Positions 9,435-19,652 of a stretch of 64,000 nt of DNA are shown one piece after another. Position 1 is the stretch's first letter. Each line of letters opens with the position of its first letter. A program made the translations under genes and the position numbers. Under the pieces are notes generated by a model, which was not told the origin of the DNA, made no database searches, and was given only the letters and a program-made list of their open reading frames with translations. Source of the DNA: Rugamonas sp. A1-17 (lineage in GTDB: Bacteria > Pseudomonadota > Gammaproteobacteria > Burkholderiales > Burkholderiaceae_D); assembly GCA_025548565.1 (NCBI GenBank), contig JAJLPB010000007.1, positions 248,001 to 312,000 on the forward strand, written 5' to 3'.

Positions 9435-12065
9435 ATGACTAAGCCGGTATTTAAGAAAAAACTACTACCTAACCTGATCGCGCTGGCGTTGAGCGGCGGC
9501 CTGGCGCCGCATCTGTACGCGGCCGATCCGGCTACGGCCGAAGCGGCACAGTCCAGCGACGTTGTACCGGCTGGCGAAACCGCGACCGTCGAAGTGCGCG
9601 GCATCCGCGAACGCCTCAAGCGCAACCTGGCCGAGAAGCGCGACTCCGGCAATGTGATCGACACCGTCACCGCCGAGGAAGTGGGCAAGTTCCCGGACAA
9701 GAACGTGGCCGATTCGCTGCAGCGCGTGCCTGGCATCTCCGTGGACCGCACCTGGGGCGAGGGCCGCGACATCTTCGTGCGCGGCACCGACAAGAACCTG
9801 AACCTGACGCAGTTGAACGGCCAGGCCGTGGCATCCGGCTATTGGTGGAAGAACGATTCGCAGAGCCGTGGCTTCAACTACGACATCCTCGCGTCGGAAC
9901 TGGTGGGCAGCATCGACGTGTACAAAAGCCCGTCGGCGGACCTGGACGAGGGCAGCATCGGCGGCCTGGTGATCGTCAAGACCCGTAAGCCGTTCCAACT
10001 GAAGCCGCTGGTGGCGCAGGTGTCTGTCGAGGAGACCTACAGCAAGCTGCCGAAGAAAACCGATCCGCAGGTCTCCGGCCTGCTTAGCTGGACCAACGAG
10101 CAGAAGACCTTCGGCGCGCTGGTCGCCATCAGCCGCCAGCAGCGCACCATGCGCCGCGACGGTCTGGAGAACTTCACCGACTCGACCAAGTACAACATCG
10201 TCGACCAGAACGGCGTCGTCACGCCCGGCGCCTATGCGTCGTGGGGCGGCGGCTCGGCCATCTTCCGCCAGGACCGCAAGCGCACCACCGGCGACATCAC
10301 CCTGCAGGCCCGCCCGAACGCCAATACGGATCTCTCGCTGAACTACATGAACTCGGATATGAGCATGGACAACAGCAACCAGAACTACCTGTGGGAAGCG
10401 GGTGGTCTGGCGGATGCGAAGGGCAATATCGCCGTCACCAATCCGAAGTTCATCACCACCTCCGACGGCACCAAGGCGCTGGTAGGCGGCACGGTCGGCC
10501 CGACGGGCGGCGTGTCGTTCGAGCCCATCTTCCGCCAGTCCTACGTCAAATCGGAAGTGCTGGACCTGGAAGGCACCTACGACGCCGACAACTGGAAATT
10601 CCACGGCCAGGCCGGCACCACCAAGGGCTCGGGCGGCAGCGACCATGACCGCAACTTCTGGTTCGTCGGGAATACCCGCACCACCTTCAATATCGCGCCG
10701 GACACCTATGAGGTCAAGTACCAGGATATCAACCCGCTCGACCCGAGCAAGCTGACGCTGCAAAGCTCGCGCGACTGGATCCGCCGCATGGAGACCAAGG
10801 AGAACTACGCACAGGGCGACCTGACGCTGGACCTGAACAACGGTTTCTTCAAGTCGGTCAAGGTCGGCGCCAAGTTCCGCGACACCACGGTGCAGAACCA
10901 TCGCATCATCGGCACGGACGGCCCTGGCAATCCTGGCTGGCAGTCGTTCTCGCTGGCCGACCTGTCGACCGGCGCCTCGCCGCTGTTGAGCCAAAAGGCC
11001 GCCAACCCCGGCTCGCTGACCCAGTATGCGTGGGTGGACGATGGCCTGGCCTACTCCAAGGGCTTCCCGATGTACGACAAGGGCATGGTCTATGCGGAAG
11101 CGAAGGGCGAGTACTACAAGATCAAAGAAAAGATCTACGCGACCTATGCGCGTGCGGACTTCGCCACCGGCGGATGGCGTGGCGACTTTGGCGCGCGTAT
11201 CGTCAAGACCGACCAGACCTCGGAGGCTTACCAGGACCTGACCGGCTCGGGCAACTACACGCTGGCCAACGTCAGCCGCAGCTACACCGACGTCCTGCCC
11301 AACCTGAACGCGGTCTACACCGTCCACAAGGACCTGCTGGTGCGCGGCGCCATTGCGCGTGTGATGGCGCGTAATACCTACAGCGATTTGAGCGCCAGCA
11401 CGGAAGTCAGCGGCACCACCAATGCCGCCACCTCCGGCAATCCGCTGCTCAAGCCTTACCACGCCAACCAGGCGGAGATCGGCGCGGAGTGGTACTACGC
11501 CGATGCGTCGCTGCTGTCGGCAACGCTGTTCGCGAAGAAGCTGGATACCTTCATCTACACGCAAACGACGCAGGAAAACGTGGCGGGTGTGATGCGTCCG
11601 GTAAGCCGCCCGTACAACGCCAACAACGGCGAAACGGTCAACGGCCTGGAACTGCAATGGCAGCAGGCCTTCAGCAGCGGCTTTGGCGCCATCGTCAACT
11701 ACACCTATACCGACGCCAAGACCGGCGCCAATGCGGGCGGCGTGAAGCTGAACGTGGTGGGTAACTCGCGCAACCAGGCCAACATCACCGGCTTCTTCGA
11801 GAAGAATGGCTACAGCGCGCGGCTGTCGTACAACTATCGCTCCAAGGCCTACGGTGCGCTGGATGAAGGCGGCCAGGATGTGACCAGCGCCTACGGCCAG
11901 TGGGATGCGTCGGCCAGCTGGGATATTACGCCGAAGATCAGCCTTTACCTCACGGCGGTGAACATCACCAATGAAGTCATCCGCACCAATACCACCGATG
12001 GTTTGCCGGTGGGCGTGTATGAAAATGGCGCGCGTTACAGCGTTGGCTTGAAAGCCAAGTTCTGA
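9435..12065 (+). CDS. TonB-dependent receptor of the Xanthomonas/Caulobacter carbohydrate type
   Basis: Outer-membrane receptor of 876 residues with signal peptide (MTKPVFKKKLLPNLIALALS, cleavage near YAA-DP). The N-terminal plug carries the pattern of the carbohydrate-type receptors found in Xanthomonas and Caulobacter: KRDSGNVIDTVTAEEVGKFP followed by DKNVADSLQRVPGISVDR. The barrel ends in a terminal phenylalanine (VGLKAKF). AAGGAG at 9423-9428 sets the start. It follows the ATPase gene in the same direction. Receptors of this class commonly import plant or chitin oligosaccharides; the adjacent GH20 favours chito-oligosaccharides, but this is inference. It is not closely related to the two paralogous receptors on either side. 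Confidence 0.9.
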   Translation: MTKPVFKKKLLPNLIALALSGGLAPHLYAADPATAEAAQSSDVVPAGETATVEVRGIRERLKRNLAEKRDSGNVIDTVTAEEVGKFPDKNVADSLQRVPGISVDRTWGEGRDIFVRGTDKNLNLTQLNGQAVASGYWWKNDSQSRGFNYDILASELVGSIDVYKSPSADLDEGSIGGLVIVKTRKPFQLKPLVAQVSVEETYSKLPKKTDPQVSGLLSWTNEQKTFGALVAISRQQRTMRRDGLENFTDSTKYNIVDQNGVVTPGAYASWGGGSAIFRQDRKRTTGDITLQARPNANTDLSLNYMNSDMSMDNSNQNYLWEAGGLADAKGNIAVTNPKFITTSDGTKALVGGTVGPTGGVSFEPIFRQSYVKSEVLDLEGTYDADNWKFHGQAGTTKGSGGSDHDRNFWFVGNTRTTFNIAPDTYEVKYQDINPLDPSKLTLQSSRDWIRRMETKENYAQGDLTLDLNNGFFKSVKVGAKFRDTTVQNHRIIGTDGPGNPGWQSFSLADLSTGASPLLSQKAANPGSLTQYAWVDDGLAYSKGFPMYDKGMVYAEAKGEYYKIKEKIYATYARADFATGGWRGDFGARIVKTDQTSEAYQDLTGSGNYTLANVSRSYTDVLPNLNAVYTVHKDLLVRGAIARVMARNTYSDLSASTEVSGTTNAATSGNPLLKPYHANQAEIGAEWYYADASLLSATLFAKKLDTFIYTQTTQENVAGVMRPVSRPYNANNGETVNGLELQWQQAFSSGFGAIVNYTYTDAKTGANAGGVKLNVVGNSRNQANITGFFEKNGYSARLSYNYRSKAYGALDEGGQDVTSAYGQWDASASWDITPKISLYLTAVNITNEVIRTNTTDGLPVGVYENGARYSVGLKAKF

Positions 12066-12074
12066 AGCACAGAC

Positions 12075-12152
12075 GTCATTCCCGCGAAGGCGGGAATCCA
12101 TAGACCGTGACGGGACACGCTCGGCATGGGTTCCCGCTTTCGCGGGAACGAC
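12075..12152. repeat. REP/BIME-like palindromic repeat, copy 2
   Basis: Hairpins TTCCCGCGAAGGCGGGAA (12079-12096) and TTCCCGCTTTCGCGGGAA (12131-12148) are arranged as an inverted pair, as in the copy at 8147-8229. It lies between two co-directional TonB-receptor genes. Confidence 0.8.
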
Positions 12153-12183
12153 GGGGATGGTGAATATGACCGGGAGAGCAATG

Positions 12184-14856
12184 ATGTCGCATCAAAGTAC
12201 GAAGAAGTTAATGAGTCTCGCCATCGGCAGCGCCTGCGCTGTCATGGCCGGCGTGGCGGGCGCACAGCAACAGGAGGCCGATGCTTCGGCCATCGCCACC
12301 AAGGACCAGGTGGCGGAGGTCAAGGTGACAGCGACGCGCCATTCCACGTCGCTGCTCAAGACGCCGGTGGCGGTGACGGCGGTGACGCAGGAGGCGCTGA
12401 GCCGCGACGGCATCACCGACGTGCGCGGTCTGAGCGGCCAGATCCCCAACCTGCAATTGGGAACGTCGAACGACGGCAGTGGTGGTGTGCAGATCGCCAT
12501 CCGTGGCGTGAGCAGTTCCGACTTCACGGAGATCGGCAACCCGGCCGTCGGCTTGCACGTGGCGGGCCTGTATCAGCCGCGCCCACAGGCGGCGCTGGCG
12601 CTGATGTTCGACCTGGACCAGGTCGAGGTGCTGCGCGGTCCGCAGGGCACGCTGTTCGGCCGCAACTCGACCGGCGGCAGCATCAACATCATCCCGGCCA
12701 AGCCGGAATTCGGCAGCAGCTATGGCACCGTCGAGGCGGACGTCGGCAACTATCGCGGACGCCAGGTATCGGCGGTGCAGAACATCCCGGTCAGCGACAA
12801 TTTCGCGCTGCGCGTCACGGCGATGAAGATCAAGCGTGACGGCTACATCAACCAGCAGCAGGACTTCTATGCGGCGGACTTCCCGGCGCTGGGCATCGTG
12901 CCTTCGCGCGACGCGGCAGGTAACATCATTCCCGACGTCGACCAGCGCTTCAACAAGAAGGTAGGCGCCGACAAGTACTACACCAACAAGGACGAATACG
13001 CGGCACGCCTGCAGGCCCGCTGGAAGATCAGGCCGGACCTGGACTGGCGCCTGACCTACGAGAAGTACCAGAACAACGGCGCCGGCGACTTGCCGATCAA
13101 GGACTGCGAACAGGCGGCCGGCACGCCGTATGCCTGCACCGGCGGCCAATGGGACGTGAAGGTCAACGTGCCAGGCGTGATGGACATGACCATCGACACC
13201 GTGCGCAGCGGCCTGGTATGGGATTTGAATCCGTCCACCACCATCGAATACAACGCCTCGTGGTCGAGCCAGAAGCGGCGCGAGCTCCAGGACAGCGACA
13301 GCGGCTACCAGCCCATCGAAAGCGAGCTGGCCACGCGCCCCGGCACGTCGCCGTTCAACGACTATGCCACCTACACCACGGCGTCGAAATATGTCTCCAC
13401 GGTTCACGAGCTGCAATTGCGCGGCAAGTACGACCGCCTGCGTTACGTGGCCGGCCTGTTCTGGATGCACGAGAAGAACAGCATCGACTACGCGCAGGAC
13501 TACCTGGGCGCGTCGTGGGGCACGTATGGCTTCCCGGCCGAGTCCTACTTTTATCACCAGGCCGACCGCCAGTCCGATTCCAAGGCCATCTTCGCGCAGG
13601 CCGATTGGGAGTTCGCGCCGACCTGGAACCTGACCGTGGGCGGCCGCATGACGCGCGACACCCGCAAGGACGTCGGCGGCCAGTATTGGGACACCGCGTT
13701 CTCGGATGATCCGGCGATCTACTTCAAGGGGCTGTTCAACCCCGGCACGCCGGGTACGCCGGGCTTCACGCCGTTCAACAGCTCTAACCTCAAGCCGGGC
13801 ATGGGCGGTTATTACGGTGCCGGCGGTTTCGATTCGTCGATTCATCCGGTGATCAGCGACGATTCGGACGCCTGGAAGAAGTTCACCTGGCGCCTGGGCC
13901 TGAGCCGCCAACTGACGCCGCGCGACCTGGTCTACACTTCGCTGTCGACCGGCTACAAGGCCGGTGGCTTCAGCGACAAGGAGGACATCTGCCGCACCGG
14001 CCTGAATGGCAATTGCGCCGGCTTGACGCCGGGACCGCACTACACCAACATGCCGTGGAACCCCGAGACGCTGACCAATTTCGAGCTGGGTTACAAGGGC
14101 CGCCTGCTGAACAACAAACTGACCTTCTCGGCCACCGCGTTTTATAGCCGTTACAAGGATATGCAGCTGACCGGCGGCGTCACGGTCGGCAAGATCATTC
14201 CGAAGATACCGTGCACCGCCACCAATCCGTATTGCGACAGCGTGGTCATTTACGGCACGCAGAATGCGGCGCAGGCGAACATCTCCGGCCTGGAGATCGA
14301 GGGCGAATACAAGCCGTGGCCAGGCTCGCACATCGGCTATTCGTACTCGCACCTGAAGGCTGTCATCAAGTCCTATCCGACCTACAGCGAGGACAGCTCG
14401 ATCAGCTGCAATATCCGCGATAAATACGGTGCGCCGCCCTGCGTGGCGTATGAAGGCACGGATCCTCTGTTCGCCGGCAAATTCCCGCTGAATATCGCTG
14501 GCAACCGCCTGCCATACGCGCCTGCCAACACGCTGAACCTGAGCGCCTCGCAGGACTTCGCGATCGGCGAGTACACGCTCACGCCATGGATCTCGGCGCG
14601 CTGGCAGGACAAGATGTACTTCTCGCTGCGGAATCTGGATAATCCACACATCTCCGACGCGCAGAAGGCTTACACGACGGTCGACGCGGCGCTCAAGCTG
14701 GTTTCGCCGAGCGGCAAATGGCATCTGGAGGCATACGTGAAAAACTGGGGCCAGACGCTGGCGAAGAACTACGCAAGCGTGGTCGATCCCGGCTACGTCA
14801 CGGCGTCCTACAATGATCCGCGCGTCTACGGCATCCGCTTTGGCGCCACCTGGTAA
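12184..14856 (+). CDS. TonB-dependent outer-membrane receptor (paralogue 2)
   Basis: Outer-membrane receptor of 890 residues, a close paralogue of the one at 1840-4536: the plug regions share VKVTATR, VAVTA, the segment LRGPQGTLFGRNSTGGSINI and the PAKP spacer. The signal peptide is MSHQSTKKLMSLAIGSACAV with cleavage after about residue 27. GGGAG (12172-12176) favours the second of two tandem ATG codons (12184). The barrel ends in tryptophan (IRFGATW), an accepted terminal aromatic for outer-membrane assembly. It sits directly before the GH20 gene, with 14 bases between, so the two are likely co-transcribed and act on the same glycan. Confidence 0.9.
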   Translation: MSHQSTKKLMSLAIGSACAVMAGVAGAQQQEADASAIATKDQVAEVKVTATRHSTSLLKTPVAVTAVTQEALSRDGITDVRGLSGQIPNLQLGTSNDGSGGVQIAIRGVSSSDFTEIGNPAVGLHVAGLYQPRPQAALALMFDLDQVEVLRGPQGTLFGRNSTGGSINIIPAKPEFGSSYGTVEADVGNYRGRQVSAVQNIPVSDNFALRVTAMKIKRDGYINQQQDFYAADFPALGIVPSRDAAGNIIPDVDQRFNKKVGADKYYTNKDEYAARLQARWKIRPDLDWRLTYEKYQNNGAGDLPIKDCEQAAGTPYACTGGQWDVKVNVPGVMDMTIDTVRSGLVWDLNPSTTIEYNASWSSQKRRELQDSDSGYQPIESELATRPGTSPFNDYATYTTASKYVSTVHELQLRGKYDRLRYVAGLFWMHEKNSIDYAQDYLGASWGTYGFPAESYFYHQADRQSDSKAIFAQADWEFAPTWNLTVGGRMTRDTRKDVGGQYWDTAFSDDPAIYFKGLFNPGTPGTPGFTPFNSSNLKPGMGGYYGAGGFDSSIHPVISDDSDAWKKFTWRLGLSRQLTPRDLVYTSLSTGYKAGGFSDKEDICRTGLNGNCAGLTPGPHYTNMPWNPETLTNFELGYKGRLLNNKLTFSATAFYSRYKDMQLTGGVTVGKIIPKIPCTATNPYCDSVVIYGTQNAAQANISGLEIEGEYKPWPGSHIGYSYSHLKAVIKSYPTYSEDSSISCNIRDKYGAPPCVAYEGTDPLFAGKFPLNIAGNRLPYAPANTLNLSASQDFAIGEYTLTPWISARWQDKMYFSLRNLDNPHISDAQKAYTTVDAALKLVSPSGKWHLEAYVKNWGQTLAKNYASVVDPGYVTASYNDPRVYGIRFGATW

Positions 14857-14870
14857 AGAAAAGGAATCGA

Positions 14871-17450
14871 ATGCGTAAGCAGATCAAGTGCGGTGGTTTC
14901 GTTTTGGCCTCGTGGCTGATGGTGTCGATGGCGGGGGGCGCGGTCGCCGGGGCGGCGCCGGAAGCCAAGGCGGTGGCAGGGCAGGGCGCGTTGGCCGGCG
15001 TCGTCAACGGCGCGCAGATCCGCTTGCGCTGGGAGCTGGTGCGCAATGTGTTCACACCCGACGCGCCGGGCGGCGGCACGCATGCGCGCCTGATCCTCAC
15101 CAATCTTGGCCAGCAGCCCTTGCCACCCAAGGGCTGGACGCTGTACTTCAACGTCATGGACGGCGTCGCGACCGGACCGCTGGAAGGGAACCTGGTGCTG
15201 GAGCAGGTCGCCGGCAATCTGTTCCGCATTCGACCTGTGCCCGGCTTTGCCGGCGTGCCGGCAGGGCAGACGTTGAACATCGCCTACTACCATCCGGACC
15301 TGGTGATCAAACTGGCCAAGGCGCCGATCGGGCCTTACCTTGTCTACGACGCCGCGCCGGATGTCGGCCAGGCCATTGCGGACTACGAGCTGCTGCCGGT
15401 CACGCGCCCGGAACAGCTGGACAAGGGAACGAGCGGCGCCAAGCCGGTCGTCACCGTGCAGGACACGTATCGCCGCAACGCCAACGCCGACTGGATGCCT
15501 GCAGCCGCGCTGCCGCCGGTGTTCCCGACGCCGCGGCATCTGCGGACGGGCGGCGGCAGGCTGCGACTGGCCGCGCTGCCGGCCATCGTCGCACCCTCCA
15601 CGCTGAAAACGGAAGCCGCGTTTGCGCGTTCGCTGTTCCCTGTCAGTCTGCCCGCTGGCGGCGCCGGCGCGGCTATGCTGCGTTTAAGTGTGGGCGCGGT
15701 GTCCGGCTACACCTCGCCGGAAGCCTACACGCTGACCATCAAGGCCGGCAGCGGCATCGACGTCGTCGGCAACAGCGCCGCTGGCGTGGCCTACGGCCTG
15801 CAATCGCTGCGCGACCTGCTGCCGCTGCCGGGCGCCGCCAGCATCGACCTGCCGGAACTGACCATCACCGACGCACCGCGCTTCGAGTATCGCGGTTTTC
15901 AGCTGGACGTGGGCCGCAACTTCCACACCAAGCAGACCGTGTTCAAGCTGCTGGACCTGATGGCGCGCTACAAGCTCAATAAATTCCACTTCCACTTGAC
16001 CGAAGACGAGGGCTGGCGCCTGGAAATCGCCGGCCTGCCGGAGTTGACCAGCATCGGCGCGGTGCGCGGCCACAGCGCCAAGCCTGGCGTGCGCCTGCAA
16101 CCGGCCTACGGCTCCGGCCCCGATCCATCCGATGCCAGCGGCAGCGGCTACTACACCCGCGCCGACTACATCGAGATCCTGCGCTACGCCGCCGCACGCC
16201 ACATCGAAGTGATCCCCGAGATCGAGATGCCGGGCCACGCCCGCGCCGCCGTCAAGGCGATGGAAGCACGTTACCACCGCCTGAAAGCCGCCGGAAAAGC
16301 CGATGCCGACAAATACCTGCTCAACGATCTGGCCGACAAATCGGTCTACAAATCGGCGCAGCTGTACACCGACCACGTGATCAATCCGGGCCTGGAGTCC
16401 AGCTTCACCTTCATCGACCACGTCATCGGGCAGGTCGCGGACATGTACAAGGAGGCCGGCGTGCCGCTGCACACCATCCACGTCGGCGGCGACGAGCTGC
16501 CCGCAGGCGCATGGGAGCAATCGCCCGCCAGCCGCGCGGTCATGCAGAAGAAAAAGCTGGAGACCACCGCAGAACTGTGGGACTACTTCTACGACCGCGT
16601 CGACGCCATCCTGCGCAAGCGCGGGCTGTACGCTTCCGGCTGGGAAGAGCTGGCGGCGCGCGGCACCAAGCTGAATGGAGAGCACAAGCTGATACCGAAT
16701 CCGCACTTCACGCAGCGCGGCTTCAGCGCCTACGTCTGGAACAACACCGAAGGCGCCGAGGACTTCGCCTACCGCCTGGCCAACGCCGGCTACGACATCG
16801 TGCTGGCCCCCGTGACCAAGATGTACATGGACATGGCATACAACGCCAATCCCGACGAACCGGGCGTGAACTGGGGCGATTACGTGGAACTCGACACGGT
16901 CTACGACTTCATCCCGCTGGACTACCTGAAGAACGCCAATCCGCCGCTGGTCGGCAAGGACCGGCTGACCGACTACGGCAAGCGCCGCATACGCGGGCTG
17001 GAAGCGACGCTGTTCACCGAAACCGTGCGCACGCCCGAGCGCATCGACTACCTCGTCATGCCACGCCTGCTGGCGATGGCCGAACGCTCCTGGGCGCCCG
17101 ATCCCGCCTGGGCGACAGAGACCGACGCCGCCAAAGCCGCCGCGCTGCACCGCGCCGCGTGGTCCGGCTTCGTCAACACGCTGAGCCAGCGCGTGCTGCC
17201 GCGTCTCGACCTGGAGCACGCCGGCGTCGATTACCGCATCGCGCCACCGGGATTGATGCTGGACGGCGGCAAGGTGCTGGTCAATCACGTCCTGCCGGGC
17301 ATCGCCATGCGCTACACCAGCGACGGCAGCGAGCCAAATACCAATAGCAAACCAGTTAGCGGGCCGATATTGGACAAGGGATCGATCAAAGTGGCGGCTT
17401 TCGACCGCAACGGCAGGATGGGCAAGGTGTCGCGCATCGACAACCCTTGA
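14871..17450 (+). CDS. Beta-N-acetylhexosaminidase, GH20
   Basis: Exported enzyme of 859 residues that removes terminal GlcNAc (or GalNAc) from chito-oligosaccharides. Order of parts: signal peptide (1 to about 28), N-terminal carbohydrate-binding domain (about 35-190), GH20 domain 2 (about 210-330), GH20 barrel (about 335-760) and a C-terminal chitobiase-type domain (about 780-855). The catalytic Asp-Glu pair is visible in HVGGDELP as D541-E542, and the conserved strand KLNKFHFHLTEDEGWRLEI lies upstream of it. GH20 enzymes use substrate-assisted catalysis, with the acetamido group as nucleophile. The length matches bacterial chitobiases. Its place in the locus defines amino-sugar glycans as the likely substrate of the surrounding transporters. 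Confidence 0.93.
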   Translation: MRKQIKCGGFVLASWLMVSMAGGAVAGAAPEAKAVAGQGALAGVVNGAQIRLRWELVRNVFTPDAPGGGTHARLILTNLGQQPLPPKGWTLYFNVMDGVATGPLEGNLVLEQVAGNLFRIRPVPGFAGVPAGQTLNIAYYHPDLVIKLAKAPIGPYLVYDAAPDVGQAIADYELLPVTRPEQLDKGTSGAKPVVTVQDTYRRNANADWMPAAALPPVFPTPRHLRTGGGRLRLAALPAIVAPSTLKTEAAFARSLFPVSLPAGGAGAAMLRLSVGAVSGYTSPEAYTLTIKAGSGIDVVGNSAAGVAYGLQSLRDLLPLPGAASIDLPELTITDAPRFEYRGFQLDVGRNFHTKQTVFKLLDLMARYKLNKFHFHLTEDEGWRLEIAGLPELTSIGAVRGHSAKPGVRLQPAYGSGPDPSDASGSGYYTRADYIEILRYAAARHIEVIPEIEMPGHARAAVKAMEARYHRLKAAGKADADKYLLNDLADKSVYKSAQLYTDHVINPGLESSFTFIDHVIGQVADMYKEAGVPLHTIHVGGDELPAGAWEQSPASRAVMQKKKLETTAELWDYFYDRVDAILRKRGLYASGWEELAARGTKLNGEHKLIPNPHFTQRGFSAYVWNNTEGAEDFAYRLANAGYDIVLAPVTKMYMDMAYNANPDEPGVNWGDYVELDTVYDFIPLDYLKNANPPLVGKDRLTDYGKRRIRGLEATLFTETVRTPERIDYLVMPRLLAMAERSWAPDPAWATETDAAKAAALHRAAWSGFVNTLSQRVLPRLDLEHAGVDYRIAPPGLMLDGGKVLVNHVLPGIAMRYTSDGSEPNTNSKPVSGPILDKGSIKVAAFDRNGRMGKVSRIDNP

Positions 17451-17505
17451 ACGGGCTGCGCGCACGCCGGGCATACCAATTAGTCCCGGCGGCTATCTTC
17501 TCCGT

Positions 17506-17511
17506 TATAAT
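17506..17511 (+). promoter_or_regulatory. Candidate -10 box of binding protein-regulator-kinase operon
   Basis: A consensus TATAAT lies 28 bases before the GTG start at 17540. The matching -35 position is poor, so activation by a regulator is plausible. Confidence 0.4.
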
Positions 17512-17539
17512 CGTGGCACTGTTTAGTTCGGGATAACGA

Positions 17540-18973
17540 GTGATAGCGTCGATAGAAAAAGTGGCCTTGCCGAGGTTCGACTGGTTACGCTTTCGTTCGA
17601 CCGCCCGCCGCGTGCCACCGGCGCGGGCGTGGTCCTTTGGCCTGCTGGCCGCGGCCTGCGCCTTCAACTGCAGCGCGCTGAGTGTCGCGCATGCCGCACA
17701 ACAGCCGCAGCCCGGTCCTCCCGGCGCCAGCGCGCCGGCCGCTTCCCTTAACACGTTGCAGGTGCTGCACTGGTGGACGTCCAGCAGCGAGCGCAAGGCC
17801 GCCAACGCGCTGGCCGCGCGCATGGCCGACGAGGGCCTCGAATGGAAGGATGCCGCGATCCCCGGCGGCGCGGGCCTCGGCGCCGGCAAGGTGCTCAAGA
17901 GCCGCGTGCTGGCCGGCGACGCGCCGGAAGTCACGCAGATCATCGGCGTCTCCGTCGCGGAGTGGGCGGAACTGGGCCTGCTGCTGGAGATCGACAACGT
18001 CGCCGCCGCCGGCAACTGGAACGGCTTCCTGTTCCCCACCATCCAGGCGCTGATCCAGCACCGCAAGCACGTCGTCGCCGCGCCGCTCGGCATCCACCGC
18101 GTCAATACGCTGTACTACAACCGCGCGCTGTTCGCGCAGCTCAAACTGTCGCCGCCGCAGACCTGGGACGAGTTCCAGAGCGCCGCGCTCAAGTTCAAGG
18201 CCGCCGGCATCATGCCGCTCGCGCAGAGCAGCGAATCATGGCAGGTGGCCGCGCTGTTCGAAAATCTGGTGCTGGCCGAGAGCGGGCCTGAGTTCTACCG
18301 CGAGCTGTTCGTGCGCCGCAATCCGGCCGCCGCCGCCGACCGCCGCACCGCCGAGGCGCTGGAGCGGCTGCGCGTCGTCAAGGGCTGGATCAGCGGCCAG
18401 CTGGACGAGCGTCCGTGGCCGGAAGTGGTGCGCCAGTTTGCGCGGCGCGAGGCGGCGATGATGATCATGGGCGACTGGGCCAAGCCGGAGCTGGCCGAAC
18501 GCGGCATGGCGCTGGACGAGGACTACGGCTGCGGCACCGCGCCCGGCACCGGCAAGTACCACCTGTACAGCGTCGACACGCTGACCATGTTCGCCGGCGA
18601 CTACCGCCACATGCAATCGCAGGAGAAGATGGCGCGGCTGCTGGTGTCGCCGCAGGTGCAGGCGGAGTTCAATACGCTGAAGGGCGCGGTGCCGGTGCGG
18701 CGCGACGCCGACCTGTCGAAAATGGACAGCTGCGCGCGCGCCTCGTGGACCACCTTCGCGCAGGGCGCGGCGGTGCAGGCTCCGAGCCTGGTGCACCGCA
18801 TGGCCACCGATGAAGCCAGCCGCGACGCCATCATCGCCGAAATCCACCGTTATTTTCTAGACGACAGGGCCACGCCCGCCGAGGCGCAGCGCCGCCTTGG
18901 CGCGTTGTTCCGACTGTTTAACCTCAGAAGCCAAGGAGCACCCGGTGCGCAAGATACTGATCGTAGACGATGA
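17540..18973 (+). CDS. GtsA-like sugar-binding protein, likely sensor partner of the adjacent two-component system
   Basis: Periplasmic binding protein of 477 residues with a long basic N-region and signal peptide ending near AHA-AQ (residue 52). The mature sequence follows the pattern of Pseudomonas-type glucose-binding GtsA proteins: LQVLHWWTSSSERKAANAL, LKSRVLAGDAPEVTQI, MGDWAKPELAERG and the segment NTLKGAVPVRRDADLSKMD. There are no permease or ATPase genes next to it. Instead its last 29 bases overlap the start of a response-regulator gene. This suggests that it serves as ligand-sensing partner of the kinase, or that it feeds the transporter encoded upstream. The start is GTG with a weak ribosome site. 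The C-terminal extension (about 40 residues, basic end) is unusual. Confidence 0.82.
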   Translation: MIASIEKVALPRFDWLRFRSTARRVPPARAWSFGLLAAACAFNCSALSVAHAAQQPQPGPPGASAPAASLNTLQVLHWWTSSSERKAANALAARMADEGLEWKDAAIPGGAGLGAGKVLKSRVLAGDAPEVTQIIGVSVAEWAELGLLLEIDNVAAAGNWNGFLFPTIQALIQHRKHVVAAPLGIHRVNTLYYNRALFAQLKLSPPQTWDEFQSAALKFKAAGIMPLAQSSESWQVAALFENLVLAESGPEFYRELFVRRNPAAAADRRTAEALERLRVVKGWISGQLDERPWPEVVRQFARREAAMMIMGDWAKPELAERGMALDEDYGCGTAPGTGKYHLYSVDTLTMFAGDYRHMQSQEKMARLLVSPQVQAEFNTLKGAVPVRRDADLSKMDSCARASWTTFAQGAAVQAPSLVHRMATDEASRDAIIAEIHRYFLDDRATPAEAQRRLGALFRLFNLRSQGAPGAQDTDRRR

Positions 18974-19652
18974 CCAAAAGACCCGCGTCCTGCTCAAGAC
19001 CTACCTGGAGAAAAACCAGTACGAGGTGATCCTGTCGCACAACGGCGAGAGCTTCCTGGCCGAGCTGCACGCGCATTCCGAGCAGCTGTCGCTGGTGATC
19101 CTGGACGTGATGCTGCCCGATACCGACGGCTTCGCGCTGTGCAAGCAGGTGCGCCAGCGCTCCAATGTCCCCATTATCATGCTGACGGCGAGCTCCGACG
19201 AGACCGACCGCATCGTCGGCCTGGAGCTGGGCGCGGACGACTACATCGCCAAGCCATACAGTCCGCGCGAGCTGCTGGCCCGCATCAAGGCCATCCTGCG
19301 CCGCACCGCGCTGGAAACGCCGTCCGCGCGCTACTACCGCTTCGTCGGATTCACGCTGGACCTGATGGAGCGCAAGGTGCTCGACAACGCCGGCGCCGTG
19401 GTCGCGTTGACGGGGCTGGACTTCCAGCTGCTGAAGTATTTCGTCGAACATCCGGGCGTGATCCTGGACCGCAGCGTGCTGTGCGAAGAAACACGCGGCC
19501 GCGATGCCGGCCCGCTGGACCGCTCGCTGGACGTGCAGATCAGCCGCCTGCGCCTACGGCTCAATGACGACGGCAAGCAGCCCGCATTGATCAAGACCGT
19601 GCGCGGCGCCGGCTACGTGTTCTCGGCGGACGTCAGCGTCTCGCATGCTTAA
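18945..19652 (+). CDS. OmpR-family response regulator (GltR-like)
   Basis: Transcription regulator of 235 residues. The receiver domain (1-115) has the acidic pair DDD after ILIV, the phosphoacceptor in VILDVMLPDTDGF, the Thr in IIMLTASSDE and the Lys in IAKPYSPREL. The C-terminal winged helix (about 130-228) ends with the family pattern IKTVRGAGYVF. The GTG at 18945 is chosen because AAGGAG lies at 18933-18938; it also removes a spurious N-terminal extension. The gene overlaps the binding-protein gene by 29 bases and the kinase gene by 8, so three proteins are co-translated. It resembles GltR, which controls sugar uptake in Pseudomonas. Candidate target sites are the paired GTAAG repeats at 4743-4846 and 21151-21230. 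Confidence 0.9.
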   Translation: MRKILIVDDDQKTRVLLKTYLEKNQYEVILSHNGESFLAELHAHSEQLSLVILDVMLPDTDGFALCKQVRQRSNVPIIMLTASSDETDRIVGLELGADDYIAKPYSPRELLARIKAILRRTALETPSARYYRFVGFTLDLMERKVLDNAGAVVALTGLDFQLLKYFVEHPGVILDRSVLCEETRGRDAGPLDRSLDVQISRLRLRLNDDGKQPALIKTVRGAGYVFSADVSVSHA